From Arthrobacter endolithicus (GTDB lineage: Bacteria > Actinomycetota > Actinomycetes > Actinomycetales > Micrococcaceae): a DNA stretch of 42,024 nt. Each line of letters opens with the position of its first letter. Position 1 is the first letter of the stretch. Positions 1 through 6,585 of the stretch are shown here, one piece after another. Location: contig NZ_JAPNLH010000024.1 of assembly GCF_026627425.1 (NCBI RefSeq), forward strand, positions 1 through 42,024, in the 5' to 3' direction. The translations under genes were made by a program, and so were the position numbers. The notes below the pieces were generated by a model. It made no database searches and was not told the DNA's origin. It saw only the letters and a list, made by a program, of their open reading frames with translations.

Positions 1-121
1 TATACCGGTCCTTATACTGATGAGCAGCCAGCCAATCAACGTACGTCTCGATCTCCACGCCCATCCATGAGCCCCGGAGCCGATCGACAGTGGACGGCTT
101 GGCGAAATAATCCTCCAACAT
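1..121 (-). CDS. Tyrosine recombinase, N-terminal part (runs off window)
   Basis: Only the first 40 codons are present; the gene continues beyond the left edge. The start ATG (119-121) is preceded by a strong purine-rich ribosome site (GAGGAGAAAGGAAG, reading minus strand). The protein begins MLEDYFAKPSTVDRLRGSWM and continues with a stretch rich in aromatic and charged residues. From memory, this opening matches the N-terminal core-binding region of tyrosine recombinases that occur in tandem trios (RIT-type elements) in actinobacteria and proteobacteria. No catalytic residue (R-H-R-Y) lies in the visible part, so the family call rests on N-terminal resemblance alone. Confidence 0.55.
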   Translation of the reverse strand, partial: MLEDYFAKPSTVDRLRGSWMGVEIETYVDWLAAHQYKDRY

Positions 122-271
122 GGCAACTTCCTTTCTCCTCAAAGAAAATGAAGTAACCACCATCTACCCAGCCAACCGTTATGTGCCATGGAACACCGGT
201 TCAGACTAAGAACAGCCGCCGATGCCCACCGCACGGCAGCCGCGGCCACATAATCAGGCAGGGCACAGAAG
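122..271. other. Junction between recombinase gene and truncated IS21 copy
   Basis: This stretch holds the leader of the minus-strand recombinase gene and the break point of the IS21 element. Reading the istA frame leftwards, recognisable IstA homology stops near 272 and an in-frame TAA lies at 251-253, so the IS21 left end and the first part of istA are missing. I see no terminal repeat that marks the exact join. Confidence 0.5.
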
Positions 272-1273
272 ACCGACAATGAGAAAACCGTCACGATCGA
301 GCACGTCGCCGGGGTACCGGTCCGTAACCGGCAGATCGTCGCGTTCGCTCGGCATTACTCCACCGCCGTCCACACCTGCATGCCGGCAGACCCTGCCTCC
401 AAGGGCGGGGTGGAGAACGCGGTGAAGATCGCCAAGGCCGACCTCGTCCCCAAAGAGACGAACCTGCGCGGTGAATACGCCTCCTTCGCCGAGTTGGAGG
501 AGGCGTGTGAGTCGTTCATGGAGGAAGTGAATTCCTCGGTACACCGGGCCACGTTGGAGATCCCCAAAGACATGTTCCGACTGATTGAACAGCCCAGGCT
601 GCACCCGGTCCCGGCGGTGCCGGTAACGGCGAGTTTCGGTCAAGTCCGCCAGGTTCCGCCGAACACGCCCATGGTCACCTACGAGCACTCCCGCTACTCC
701 GTCCCACATACCCTGATGGGGCAAAGGGTCTGGGTGCGCGGCACCGATACCGAGGTCATCATCGTCCATGTTGGCGATACCGGGCCGGTGGAAGTCGCAC
801 GCCATCCCCTCACCCGTCCCGGCGTGCCGGCCATTATTGACGCTCACTTCCCGCCGGCCTCCGCCGGTGCCCTGGAACGGATCATCCGCCCCACGAACAA
901 AGCCGAAGAGGAGTTCCTGGCCCTCGGGGCCGGGGCCGCGCTCTGGCTCAAGGAAGCCGCCGCGGCCGGGACAAACAAGATCCGCCACAAAATGGAACGC
1001 GCAGCGACCCTGGCTAAGGTCATGGGCAACGATATCGTCGACCAAGGCCTTGGGGCCGCCGCCGTGCACCACCGCTTTACCCATGAGGATCTGGTCTCCA
1101 TCATCACCAACACCGCCACCGGCGAACCGCCCAGCACCATCGACACGACCCGGCATACGGTCACCGACCAAGGCCAATGGCTATCCCAGGGCACCGGCGG
1201 CTGGGCCAACTTCGGCACCACCAACACCGCTGATGGCAGCGACGCTGCGGATCTTGAAGGAGCCACCGAATGA
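272..1273 (+). pseudogene. istA: IS21-family transposase IstA, 5'-truncated
   Basis: IS21 elements use IstA, a DDE transposase, together with the ATPase IstB. Here only the C-terminal two thirds of IstA remain, about 333 codons. The reading frame opens with TDNEKTVTIEHVAG, holding the second catalytic Asp, followed by the ASKGGVENAV segment with the catalytic Glu. The N-terminal helix-turn-helix and the first Asp are gone, and no start codon is placed to make a functional protein; the first in-frame ATG (380) lies after the second Asp. The stop overlaps the istB start in an ATGA, the normal IS21 arrangement. The gene is a remnant and should not be active. Confidence 0.85.
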
Positions 1274-2061
1274 GCACCACAACCCTTGCCCCGGCACCGC
1301 TGACGGATGCGGCCGTGGAACAGGTGATTGCGTTGATGCGCACCACCCGGATGCCGCACGCCCGCGCCGTGGTCGCCGATGTCTTGGCCACCGCAAAAGC
1401 CCAACGCTGGGACCCCACCGAAGTCATTCGCGTGCTGCTCGAGGCCGAGGCGACCGGGCGGAACCGGTCTATGCGGGCCACCCGGCGCAAACGCGCAGGG
1501 TTCCCCACCGGGAAAACCTTCGATGTCTGGGACGAGACCCTCTCGACCCTGCCGGCGGCGACGACCTCGTTCCTGCGAACCCTGGAATGGGTGCGCCGGC
1601 GAGAGAACCTGATCGCATGCGGGCCCTCCGGGACGGGCAAGACTTTGCTGCTTGAATCCCTGGGCCAGCAGGCCATCGATGAAGGCATGTCCGTGTCCTG
1701 GCTGAGCCTGGAGGATCTCGGCGCTCTCGTGCGCCGGCACCGCATCGATGACAGCGTCAACAAAGCCATCACCCGCGTCACCAGCGTGGATTTAATCTGT
1801 ATTGACGATATCGGTCTTTTACCGGTCTCCGGCGACGCCGCCGAGGGATTCTACCGAGTCGTGGAAGCCTCCTACGAGAAACGCTCCCTAGCCATCAGCT
1901 CCAACATCCACCCCTCCGGCTTCGACGAGCTCATGCCCAAAACCATTGCCACCGCCACCGTGGACCGGCTCATGCACCACGCGCACCTCTGCCAAACCAG
2001 CGGCGAATCCGTCCGCCTCATGCAAGCCCAAACAGGGAAAGGAACCCACCCCATGACCTAA
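1270..2061 (+). CDS. istB: IS21-family helper ATPase IstB
   Basis: A 263-residue AAA+ ATPase that normally loads and regulates the IS21 transposase on target DNA. The Walker A motif GPSGTGKT lies near residues 117-124 and the Walker B motif LICIDDIG near 176-183. The length is normal for the family and the frame looks intact. The start ATG overlaps the istA stop (ATGA at 1270-1273), so translation would be coupled. With istA truncated, this copy could act only in trans with another IS21 transposase. Confidence 0.92.
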   Translation: MSTTTLAPAPLTDAAVEQVIALMRTTRMPHARAVVADVLATAKAQRWDPTEVIRVLLEAEATGRNRSMRATRRKRAGFPTGKTFDVWDETLSTLPAATTSFLRTLEWVRRRENLIACGPSGTGKTLLLESLGQQAIDEGMSVSWLSLEDLGALVRRHRIDDSVNKAITRVTSVDLICIDDIGLLPVSGDAAEGFYRVVEASYEKRSLAISSNIHPSGFDELMPKTIATATVDRLMHHAHLCQTSGESVRLMQAQTGKGTHPMT

Positions 2062-2110
2062 ACCCGCACCACCGTCACCGGCCCCACCCCCAGCACGCCC
2101 CAGACGCCTG

Positions 2111-2208
2111 AACAGTGGTCAAAAATACTTGCCGCCAACGGTCAACCCACTGCCACCGCCGGTCAAAACAAACTGCAACCAACGGTCAGTTCTAACTTGC
2201 AGTTGACA
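2111..2208. repeat. IS21 right end with spaced transposase-binding repeats
   Basis: Downstream of istB, the motif GGTCAAAA occurs at 2117-2124 and again at 2161-2168. AACGGTCA occurs at 2137-2144 and again at 2181-2188. Both pairs are spaced exactly 44 bp. The block ends in AACTTGCAGTTGACA near 2194-2208, ending in the TGACA typical of IS21-family termini. Multiple spaced binding repeats inside each end are a known IS21 trait. The matching left end is absent. Confidence 0.7.
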
Positions 2209-2396
2209 ATTTGCCAAGCAAAACACGATGCTGGATCGCTCGGAAGGATCGGAAGCCCCACGTTTACCCCACGGAAACGATGAAAAGTGATGCCATGTGG
2301 CCAACCTATGGCGTTGTGGATATGGCCAAAAATCTCCGGAAAATCAAGGGAATGGGAACAAAGGACAACCAATGGTATGAGCCGTCCTCTGAGAAG

Positions 2397-2429
2397 AGGT
2401 CAGGAGTTCGAATCTCCTTAGCTCCACCA
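2397..2429 (+). other. tRNA 3' end fragment: putative attachment site of an integrated element
   Basis: The sequence reads as a tRNA from the variable loop (AGGTC) through the T arm (AGGAG TTCGAAT CTCCT, 2402-2418), the acceptor 3' strand TAGCTCC (2419-2425), discriminator A and encoded CCA (2427-2429). No 5' half is present: the expected acceptor strand GGAGCTA is not found upstream at tRNA distance. A solitary tRNA 3' end followed by the gene's own terminator is the classic scar at the distal end of an island integrated into a tRNA gene. The amino acid identity cannot be told because the anticodon is missing; an Ala-type tRNA is my guess. Confidence 0.75.
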
Positions 2430-2432
2430 CGA

Positions 2433-2475
2433 AAGCTCTCTGACCAGCGGAAACGCTGAGTTGGAGGGCTTTTTG
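2433..2475 (+). terminator. Intrinsic terminator of the tRNA remnant
   Basis: A long stem is formed by AAGCTCTCTGAC with AGTTGGAGGGCTT, continued by the inner stem CAGCG/CGCTG closed by a GAAA tetraloop, and followed by a T run (2470-2475). It starts four bases after the tRNA CCA, so it is probably the native tRNA terminator and marks the chromosome side of the attachment site. Confidence 0.85.
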
Positions 2476-2772
2476 TTTGGGTGAAATGGGTCGCCCCCCC
2501 TTTTTACCCCCTCTTTTCATTTAGAAGGCGCTGGAAGATGTTCCCATCCTTGATGAATTTTGGTGTGGGCGTTGGCTGCAGAAGCGCGTGGGGAGCCACT
2601 TACCAAGATTTTTCAGCGGGCCCGGACGTTCATCCAGATGCAAGGGACGGTTGTCTACATGGTGGGCCCATCAACGGGAGCTGGGCCACTGAATTATTCC
2701 ACGACTTTGGTGAGGTCAGCAGTTTCCGCAGCCTTGGCAATGTAATGCATTTCTGTAGTGATGGTGCCTGAG
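2476..2772. other. Gene-poor stretch beside the attachment site
   Basis: No convincing complete gene. The base composition is less GC-rich than that of the genes to the right. The only coding-like signal is the fragment listed at 2560-2745. Confidence 0.4.
2560..2745 (+). pseudogene. Possible decayed gene fragment, unidentified
   Basis: A 61-codon frame ending LVRSAVSAALAM has protein-like composition but no good start; it opens at a TTG just after a stop. The frame immediately upstream in another phase reads LEDVPILDEFW, which would join naturally after a one-base shift near 2555-2565. It therefore looks like the C-terminal end of a longer, frameshifted protein. I do not recognise the family. 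Confidence 0.25.
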
Positions 2773-2832
2773 TGTCAGATATTCCATCGGCACTCTTTCG
2801 CCTCCCGAAGAGTGCCGATGGGGAAATAGACA
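2773..2832. repeat. 60-bp imperfect palindrome bounded by TGTC/GACA
   Basis: Perfect 14-bp inner arms, CCATCGGCACTCTT (2784-2797) and AAGAGTGCCGATGG (2808-2821), are extended outward by TGTCAGATATT on the left and AAATAGACA on the right. The whole reads like two facing copies of one about 28-bp end that starts TGTC. It could be a transposon-end remnant or a transcript hairpin. Confidence 0.6.
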
Positions 2833-2869
2833 CAAACGACACGTCTCGCGGTCGCGACACACCGGCTAT

Positions 2870-3135
2870 TAGCTTCGGCGAGCTGGCCGGGCTCGTGCCG
2901 GGCCAGCAGGACCCCGGCCGGATCCGAAGCGGATGTTATCGGTGGCGTCCAAAAGCCAAGGCCATGATCTCCGGGCTGGTCCCGGCGAAACCATTGGACT
3001 TGTGGTGCTCTGCAAGCCAGAAGCGGCAGCAGCCCGCCGCCGCGGCGGCCCGGCAACGGCGACCGTCTCCCTTAGCGCCTCGGCGCGGGTGCCACCACTG
3101 GTAATCGTGGACTGGTCCAGAACGGAAAGCTTCAT
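2870..3135 (-). pseudogene. Luciferase-like flavin monooxygenase, truncated and frameshifted
   Basis: The protein opens MKLSVLDQSTITSGGTRAEA, the usual start of the MsnO8-type LLM oxidoreductases, which use FMNH2 or F420. After about 28 residues the frame breaks; another phase carries CRFWLAEHHKSNGFAGTSPE, matching the conserved YWxAEHH segment of the family, and the first phase later gives ATDNIRFGSG, again conserved. At least two frame changes plus internal and C-terminal loss (about 90 of about 330 residues) make it non-functional. Its ATG (3135) overlaps the stop of the 90-residue gene upstream (ATGA), so it was the third gene of the cupin operon. Confidence 0.75.
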
Positions 3136-3404
3136 CGGGTGGACGTCCGGGTTCCCGGTTTGGAGGTAGGCACGATCATATAGTCGGCTATGAACACCAG
3201 GTTATGGATTTCGGCTGAGGCGATGGCCCGAAGCGTTGGGAGCTCCTGCTCGGCATATGCTGGGGTGAAGGCGTTCAGCGGCCAATCCCGGTTTGTTCCT
3301 CCACGCAGGTGCGGGTGGTTGAAGTTGCGGCCGTAGTAACCGGCCGCCGCACCCCGCAGCCAGGTCCACTCAAGGGAAGTCCGGATGCCCATGGCCTGTC
3401 CCAT
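3132..3404 (-). CDS. Small protein of unknown function in cupin operon (90 aa)
   Basis: The ATG (3402-3404) shares one base with the cupin stop codon (TGATG), so it is translationally coupled. The protein opens MGQAMGIRTSLEWTWLRG and holds the segment NHPHLRGGTNRDWPLNAF; it is neutral, with no signal peptide or membrane segment. It may be complete or may itself be the start of a gene trimmed when the neighbouring monooxygenase gene decayed. I do not recognise the family. Confidence 0.5.
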   Translation of the reverse strand: MGQAMGIRTSLEWTWLRGAAAGYYGRNFNHPHLRGGTNRDWPLNAFTPAYAEQELPTLRAIASAEIHNLVFIADYMIVPTSKPGTRTSTR

Positions 3405-3919
3405 CAGCCCATTGGAGGAGTCAGGCCGTACCTGGCGATGATGTCCGGCAGCCACGGCGCCTCGCCAAACTGAAGGCCGTATTCGGCTGCCAGTTTGTCG
3501 ATCGCCTCCGGATCGGGTGGTCCCTCTGCTTCGAGCTGATCGGCCAAGCCCCAGAAGAAATGCTCGAACCCGGCGGGGCTGATCACTTCGATCATCCTCG
3601 CCGGAACTTTGCCCGCGTTCCACATTGTGTGCAGCTCGCCGCGCGGCTTCGTGATGTAGCCCCCGGCTCCCAGCACCGCCTCGCGCTCGCCGGATCGGAA
3701 TCCGATCTCGCCTTCTAGGACGATCGAATACTCGTCCTCACGGGTATGCGTGTGCGGTGGAACCAAGGCCCCGACCGGAAACGGGTGCTCCACGATCGAG
3801 ATCTGCTCGTTGGTGTGTTCGCCGAACAGTTTGAAGACAACCCCGATACTTCCGAGGCTGCCCTGTCGTCCTTCCCCTGGCTGCACGACGGTGAGCCGTG
3901 GAGCCTCCTTAGCGCCCAT
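3404..3919 (-). CDS. Cupin-domain protein (quercetinase-like)
   Basis: A 171-residue single-domain cupin, a small beta-barrel that binds a metal and typically acts as a dioxygenase, isomerase or ligand sensor. Both signature motifs are perfect: motif 1 is G50-x5-H56-x-H58-x4-E63-x6-G70, and motif 2 is G86-x5-P92-x-G94-x2-H97-x3-N101, giving the 3-His/1-Glu metal site (H56, H58, E63, H97). I chose the start at 3919 (MGAKEAPRL) because AGGAAGGGGG lies just upstream; a longer frame starting at 3949 would begin inside the operator. It is divergent from a TetR gene and leads an operon with a 90-residue protein and a broken monooxygenase, which suggests oxidation of a small aromatic or similar ligand. 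The substrate is unknown. Confidence 0.85.
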   Translation of the reverse strand: MGAKEAPRLTVVQPGEGRQGSLGSIGVVFKLFGEHTNEQISIVEHPFPVGALVPPHTHTREDEYSIVLEGEIGFRSGEREAVLGAGGYITKPRGELHTMWNAGKVPARMIEVISPAGFEHFFWGLADQLEAEGPPDPEAIDKLAAEYGLQFGEAPWLPDIIARYGLTPPMG

Positions 3920-3935
3920 GACAGGCCCCCTTCCT

Positions 3936-3965
3936 AATTCGCTATACAATGGTGTATAGCGAATT
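3936..3965. promoter_or_regulatory. TetR operator between cupin operon and tetR
   Basis: A perfect 13-bp inverted repeat, AATTCGCTATACA (3936-3948) and TGTATAGCGAATT (3953-3965), with a 4-bp spacer. It sits exactly between the divergent cupin and TetR genes and overlaps the first possible tetR start. Its symmetry and place fit autoregulation by the adjacent TetR protein with simultaneous control of the cupin operon. Confidence 0.8.
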
Positions 3966-4614
3966 ATCCAACCGCAAAGGAATCGGTGTCAATACTTTGA
4001 GTGAACAGGTCCGTTCAGCCAAATCACGCCGATATCAGATGATCAATCGCACCGCGCAGGTGGACACCACGCGTCGGCGCATCGTCGACGCGGCCGTGGC
4101 CCTGCATGGTTCCGTGGGCCCAGCCCGTACGACGATTGCCGGCGTCGCCGAGCACGCTGGGGTGACGCGCATGACGGTCTACCGGCATTTCGCAGACGAC
4201 GAGGCCCTGTTCTCTGCTTGCTCCTCGCACTGGCTCTCACAACAGCAACTACCGGATCCAGTTTCCTGGTTCGAGCTCCCGGATCCCCTGGAACGCCTGC
4301 ACGTAGGCCTGACGGATCTCTACCGGTTTTATCGCGGCGGCGAGTCGATGCTCACGCGCATCTATGCAGACTGGGATGTGCTGCCGGACAGACACCGCAA
4401 AGAGCTCCAAGACCGCAACACGTATTTCCGCGAAGCACTGCTGGACCCGTTTTCGGCGCCGGGCAGGAGTGGCCTGCTGCGCGCCGTCGTCGGCCACGCT
4501 GTTTCGTTCTGGACGTGGCGGTCCCTCTGCCACGACAATGGGCTATCCAATCGGGACGCCGTCCAGACCATGACAGCACTGGCAGCAACGACGGCTGGCA
4601 AGGGCCAGGCGTAG
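3949..4614 (+). CDS. TetR-family transcriptional regulator
   Basis: A 221-residue one-component repressor. The N-terminal helix-turn-helix lies at about residues 61-81 (TTIAGVAEHAGVTRMTVYRHF region), followed by a helical ligand-binding domain. The start is uncertain: the ATG at 3949 lies inside the palindromic operator and has no ribosome site, so a downstream start (TTG 3997 or ATG 4039, MINRTAQVD) may be the real one. It is divergent from the cupin operon and very probably controls it and itself; the inducer cannot be told from sequence. Confidence 0.85.
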   Translation: MVYSELSNRKGIGVNTLSEQVRSAKSRRYQMINRTAQVDTTRRRIVDAAVALHGSVGPARTTIAGVAEHAGVTRMTVYRHFADDEALFSACSSHWLSQQQLPDPVSWFELPDPLERLHVGLTDLYRFYRGGESMLTRIYADWDVLPDRHRKELQDRNTYFREALLDPFSAPGRSGLLRAVVGHAVSFWTWRSLCHDNGLSNRDAVQTMTALAATTAGKGQA

Positions 4615-5045
4615 CCCTTCGCTGTCCACGCATGAAATTCAGTTCCCTAAGGTCAGCGCACCTGAGGTCACCCCGAGTTCAGCGCATCGAACTGATCCTT
4701 GTCCCCGTGAGGGTTCCCCAATCGGATGACCTTTGACTAGATTCCATCGACAAGCTGCATCCGAGTGGCTACTAGGCACCGCGCTGCCTTATCCTACGAT
4801 TTTTTCCTTCTTCTGAGACCGCCCCAACCGGGCGTGCCGGATCTAATGTTCATCAGCTCTGGTTGTTACTGCGATCACCGTTCCTGCCGGTCAGGGCAAA
4901 ATCCCCAATACAGGTCTGGTAGGCATGCGCACCGAAAACATTCAATATTCTGACGTGACTGAGAAAGAAGGAAACAGGGCTGCTGTCCCCGCGTTTGTCA
5001 CCTAGCCCTAGGGATATCAGGCAGACCGCTGACTAGGTCCTAGGT
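4615..5045. other. 430-bp intergenic stretch with no supported gene
   Basis: This region lies between the ends of the tetR gene and a minus-strand gene. I find no frame with coding character, no tRNA-like fold and no clear terminator. CCTAGG-containing motifs recur near 5011-5044 but do not form a convincing structure. Confidence 0.5.
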
Positions 5046-5693
5046 TCATGATTTGCTTCGGAAAGTGACATGGATGATGCCGCTCTCCGCGACCTCTGAA
5101 CTGACGGCGTAATCGGACTCGAGTTCCCGGAGGTCGTCCCAGAGTCGGATGCCCCGGCCCAGCAGGATTGGGGTGATTGCGACGTGGAGTTGGTCGATAA
5201 GTCCGGCTTTGAGGAAGTCGCGAACTACCGTTGCGCCACCGCCGATCCGCACGTCCTTGCCGCCAGCTGCATCCCGTGCCCGTGCGAGTGCGTCGACAGG
5301 TGCTGCGGCGAGGAACTCGAACGTGGTGCCCCCTGCCATCTCGATTGGTGGTCGCTCTGAGTGCGTGAGTACGAAGACGGGCGCCCGGAAGGGCGGCTCG
5401 TCTCCCCACCAGCCGCGCCAGTTGGGGTCGTCTGGGAAGTTGTGGAGTCCAAACATCCCGGCGCCCATGATCTCGGCGCCGACGTCGGCGAAGTAGCCTT
5501 TTGCGTAACGGTCGTCGACGCCGGTTGTGCCCGCGCCGGTCTTATCGTGAAGCACTCGCTCGCGGAACGTGCGGGTCCCAGCGTAGGCGCCGACGAGCCG
5601 ACCCCAATCATGGCCGAAAGGATGCTCGGGGGTTTGATCGGTAGTGGTGGCGTACCCGTCGAGGGAGATGTTCAGGTCGGCGCGGACGCTCAT
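5046..5693 (-). CDS. Dihydrofolate reductase family protein (RibD C-terminal fold)
   Basis: A 215-residue protein of the RibD_C/DHFR-like superfamily of NADPH-dependent reductases. It opens MSVRADLNISLDGYATT, the usual strand-1 and substrate-loop start, and ends with the family segments IGGGATVVRDFLKAGLID and ITPILLGRGIRLW. The start at 5693 is set by GAAGGAG seven bases upstream; an earlier in-frame ATG lies inside the operator. Members of this group are often uncharacterised reductases rather than true folate enzymes. Close upstream is a 31-bp palindrome that probably controls it. Confidence 0.85.
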   Translation of the reverse strand: MSVRADLNISLDGYATTTDQTPEHPFGHDWGRLVGAYAGTRTFRERVLHDKTGAGTTGVDDRYAKGYFADVGAEIMGAGMFGLHNFPDDPNWRGWWGDEPPFRAPVFVLTHSERPPIEMAGGTTFEFLAAAPVDALARARDAAGGKDVRIGGGATVVRDFLKAGLIDQLHVAITPILLGRGIRLWDDLRELESDYAVSSEVAESGIIHVTFRSKS

Positions 5694-5704
5694 GGTGTCT
5701 CCTT

Positions 5705-5735
5705 CTACAGTGATTGCAATATGCACTCACTGTAG
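5705..5735. promoter_or_regulatory. 31-bp near-perfect palindromic operator
   Basis: Nine-base perfect arms, CTACAGTGA (5705-5713) and TCACTGTAG (5727-5735), surround an inner inverted pair TGCA/TGCA. Only two pairs and the central base break the symmetry. It abuts the ribosome site of the reductase gene at 5693. No regulator gene is adjacent, and the sequence differs from the TetR operator at 3936, so the cognate protein is elsewhere. Confidence 0.75.
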
Positions 5736-5852
5736 TTGAGGGGAAGGCTCAGTCAAGGAGTGGATGCGATGGGATCGAGCTCTGGCTGCGCGATCAACGC
5801 ACCCTCCACGCTCTCGGCGACCATAGCTTCAGCGCGGGGACCGGGGGCCGCA

Positions 5853-6398
5853 CTAGCCTTTCCGTTTGTACCGCATCGCCACAGCCCCCGAGCTGAACTC
5901 CTCACGGCTCACGAACGTCAGATCGAGTGGATTGGCTAATCCTGCGAACAGGGTGGGGCCGTGACCGGCCACCCTCGGCTGCACCATGAATTCGTACTCG
6001 TCGATCAATCCTAGATCCGCCAATGCCGTGGGGAGTGTTACGCCGCACACGAGCAATCCCTTCCCCTGGGCTTCCTTGAGCTGTCGCACACTCTTTCCGA
6101 GATCTCCAAGCAGGAGCTCTGCGTTCCAATCGACTTTGTCTAAGGTGCCCGATACGACGTACTTCGTCGCGGCGTCGATCGTGCGCGCGAAAGGCTGCGT
6201 CCAGTCGGGCATCGCATCCGATGCAGGTGGCCGCCACGCGTCCTCCATCATCTGGTAGGTCACCCGGCCAAAGAGTAGGGCGTCGGCCCGTGCGAGGTTG
6301 TCGGCCCAATACCGGTGCCCCTCCTGATCTGCGGGCATCTGTCGATGATCGACGCAGCCGTCGAGGGTGATGTTGATGGAGTACCTAAGGAGCCTCAT
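5853..6398 (-). CDS. Dihydrofolate reductase family protein, second copy type
   Basis: A 181-residue DHFR/RibD_C-like reductase. It opens MRLLRYSINITLDGCVDH; the middle segment DALLFGRVTYQMMEDAW is the family's NADPH-side helix, and the C-terminal part LIDEYEFMVQPRVAGHGPTL is also typical. The start at 6398 gives the canonical first strand; upstream in-frame codons to 6734 have no family character and run into the rbsR promoter. It is shorter and clearly diverged from the neighbour at 5046-5693, so this is not a recent duplication. No strong ribosome site is visible. Substrate unknown. Confidence 0.82.
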   Translation of the reverse strand: MRLLRYSINITLDGCVDHRQMPADQEGHRYWADNLARADALLFGRVTYQMMEDAWRPPASDAMPDWTQPFARTIDAATKYVVSGTLDKVDWNAELLLGDLGKSVRQLKEAQGKGLLVCGVTLPTALADLGLIDEYEFMVQPRVAGHGPTLFAGLANPLDLTFVSREEFSSGAVAMRYKRKG

Positions 6399-6502
6399 TA
6401 GGCAACGGTACCGATCGGGGTAAGGTGCCGCGCGAAATGGCGTTGAGTGAGTCACGTGCCGTTGCAGGTGCCGGCCGGAAGAAGTGGCGTTCCGCAGGCC
6501 TC

Positions 6503-6532
6503 TTGACTTTTCCAGACGCCTCCTCATAGGGT
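6503..6532 (+). promoter_or_regulatory. Predicted promoter of the ribose operon
   Basis: TTGACT (6503-6508) is a good -35 box. A weak -10 follows at either CATAGG (6525-6530, spacing 16) or TAGGGT (6527-6532, spacing 18). It lies directly before the two LacI-type operators, so bound repressor would block initiation. Confidence 0.5.
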
Positions 6533-6559
6533 GGAACCGATTCCATGGAACCGATTCCA
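6532..6559 (+). promoter_or_regulatory. Two abutting LacI-type operators (RbsR sites)
   Basis: The 14-bp perfect palindrome TGGAACCGATTCCA occurs at 6532-6545 and again, with no spacer, at 6546-6559. The central CG and half-site spacing are typical of LacI-family repressors. The pair lies between the predicted promoter and the rbsR start, which fits autoregulation of the whole rbs operon by RbsR. Confidence 0.88.
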
Positions 6560-6585
6560 TGGATGAGCACGAGGGAGTGGCGAGG

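Noticed and set aside
2340-2430. A complete tRNA gene
   Set aside because: The 5' acceptor strand, D arm and anticodon arm cannot be folded upstream; CCTCT/AGAGG at about 2386-2399 forms a tetraloop hairpin, not a 7-base anticodon loop.
4615-5045. Small RNA or riboswitch in the gap after tetR
   Set aside because: No stable fold or terminator could be supported by eye.
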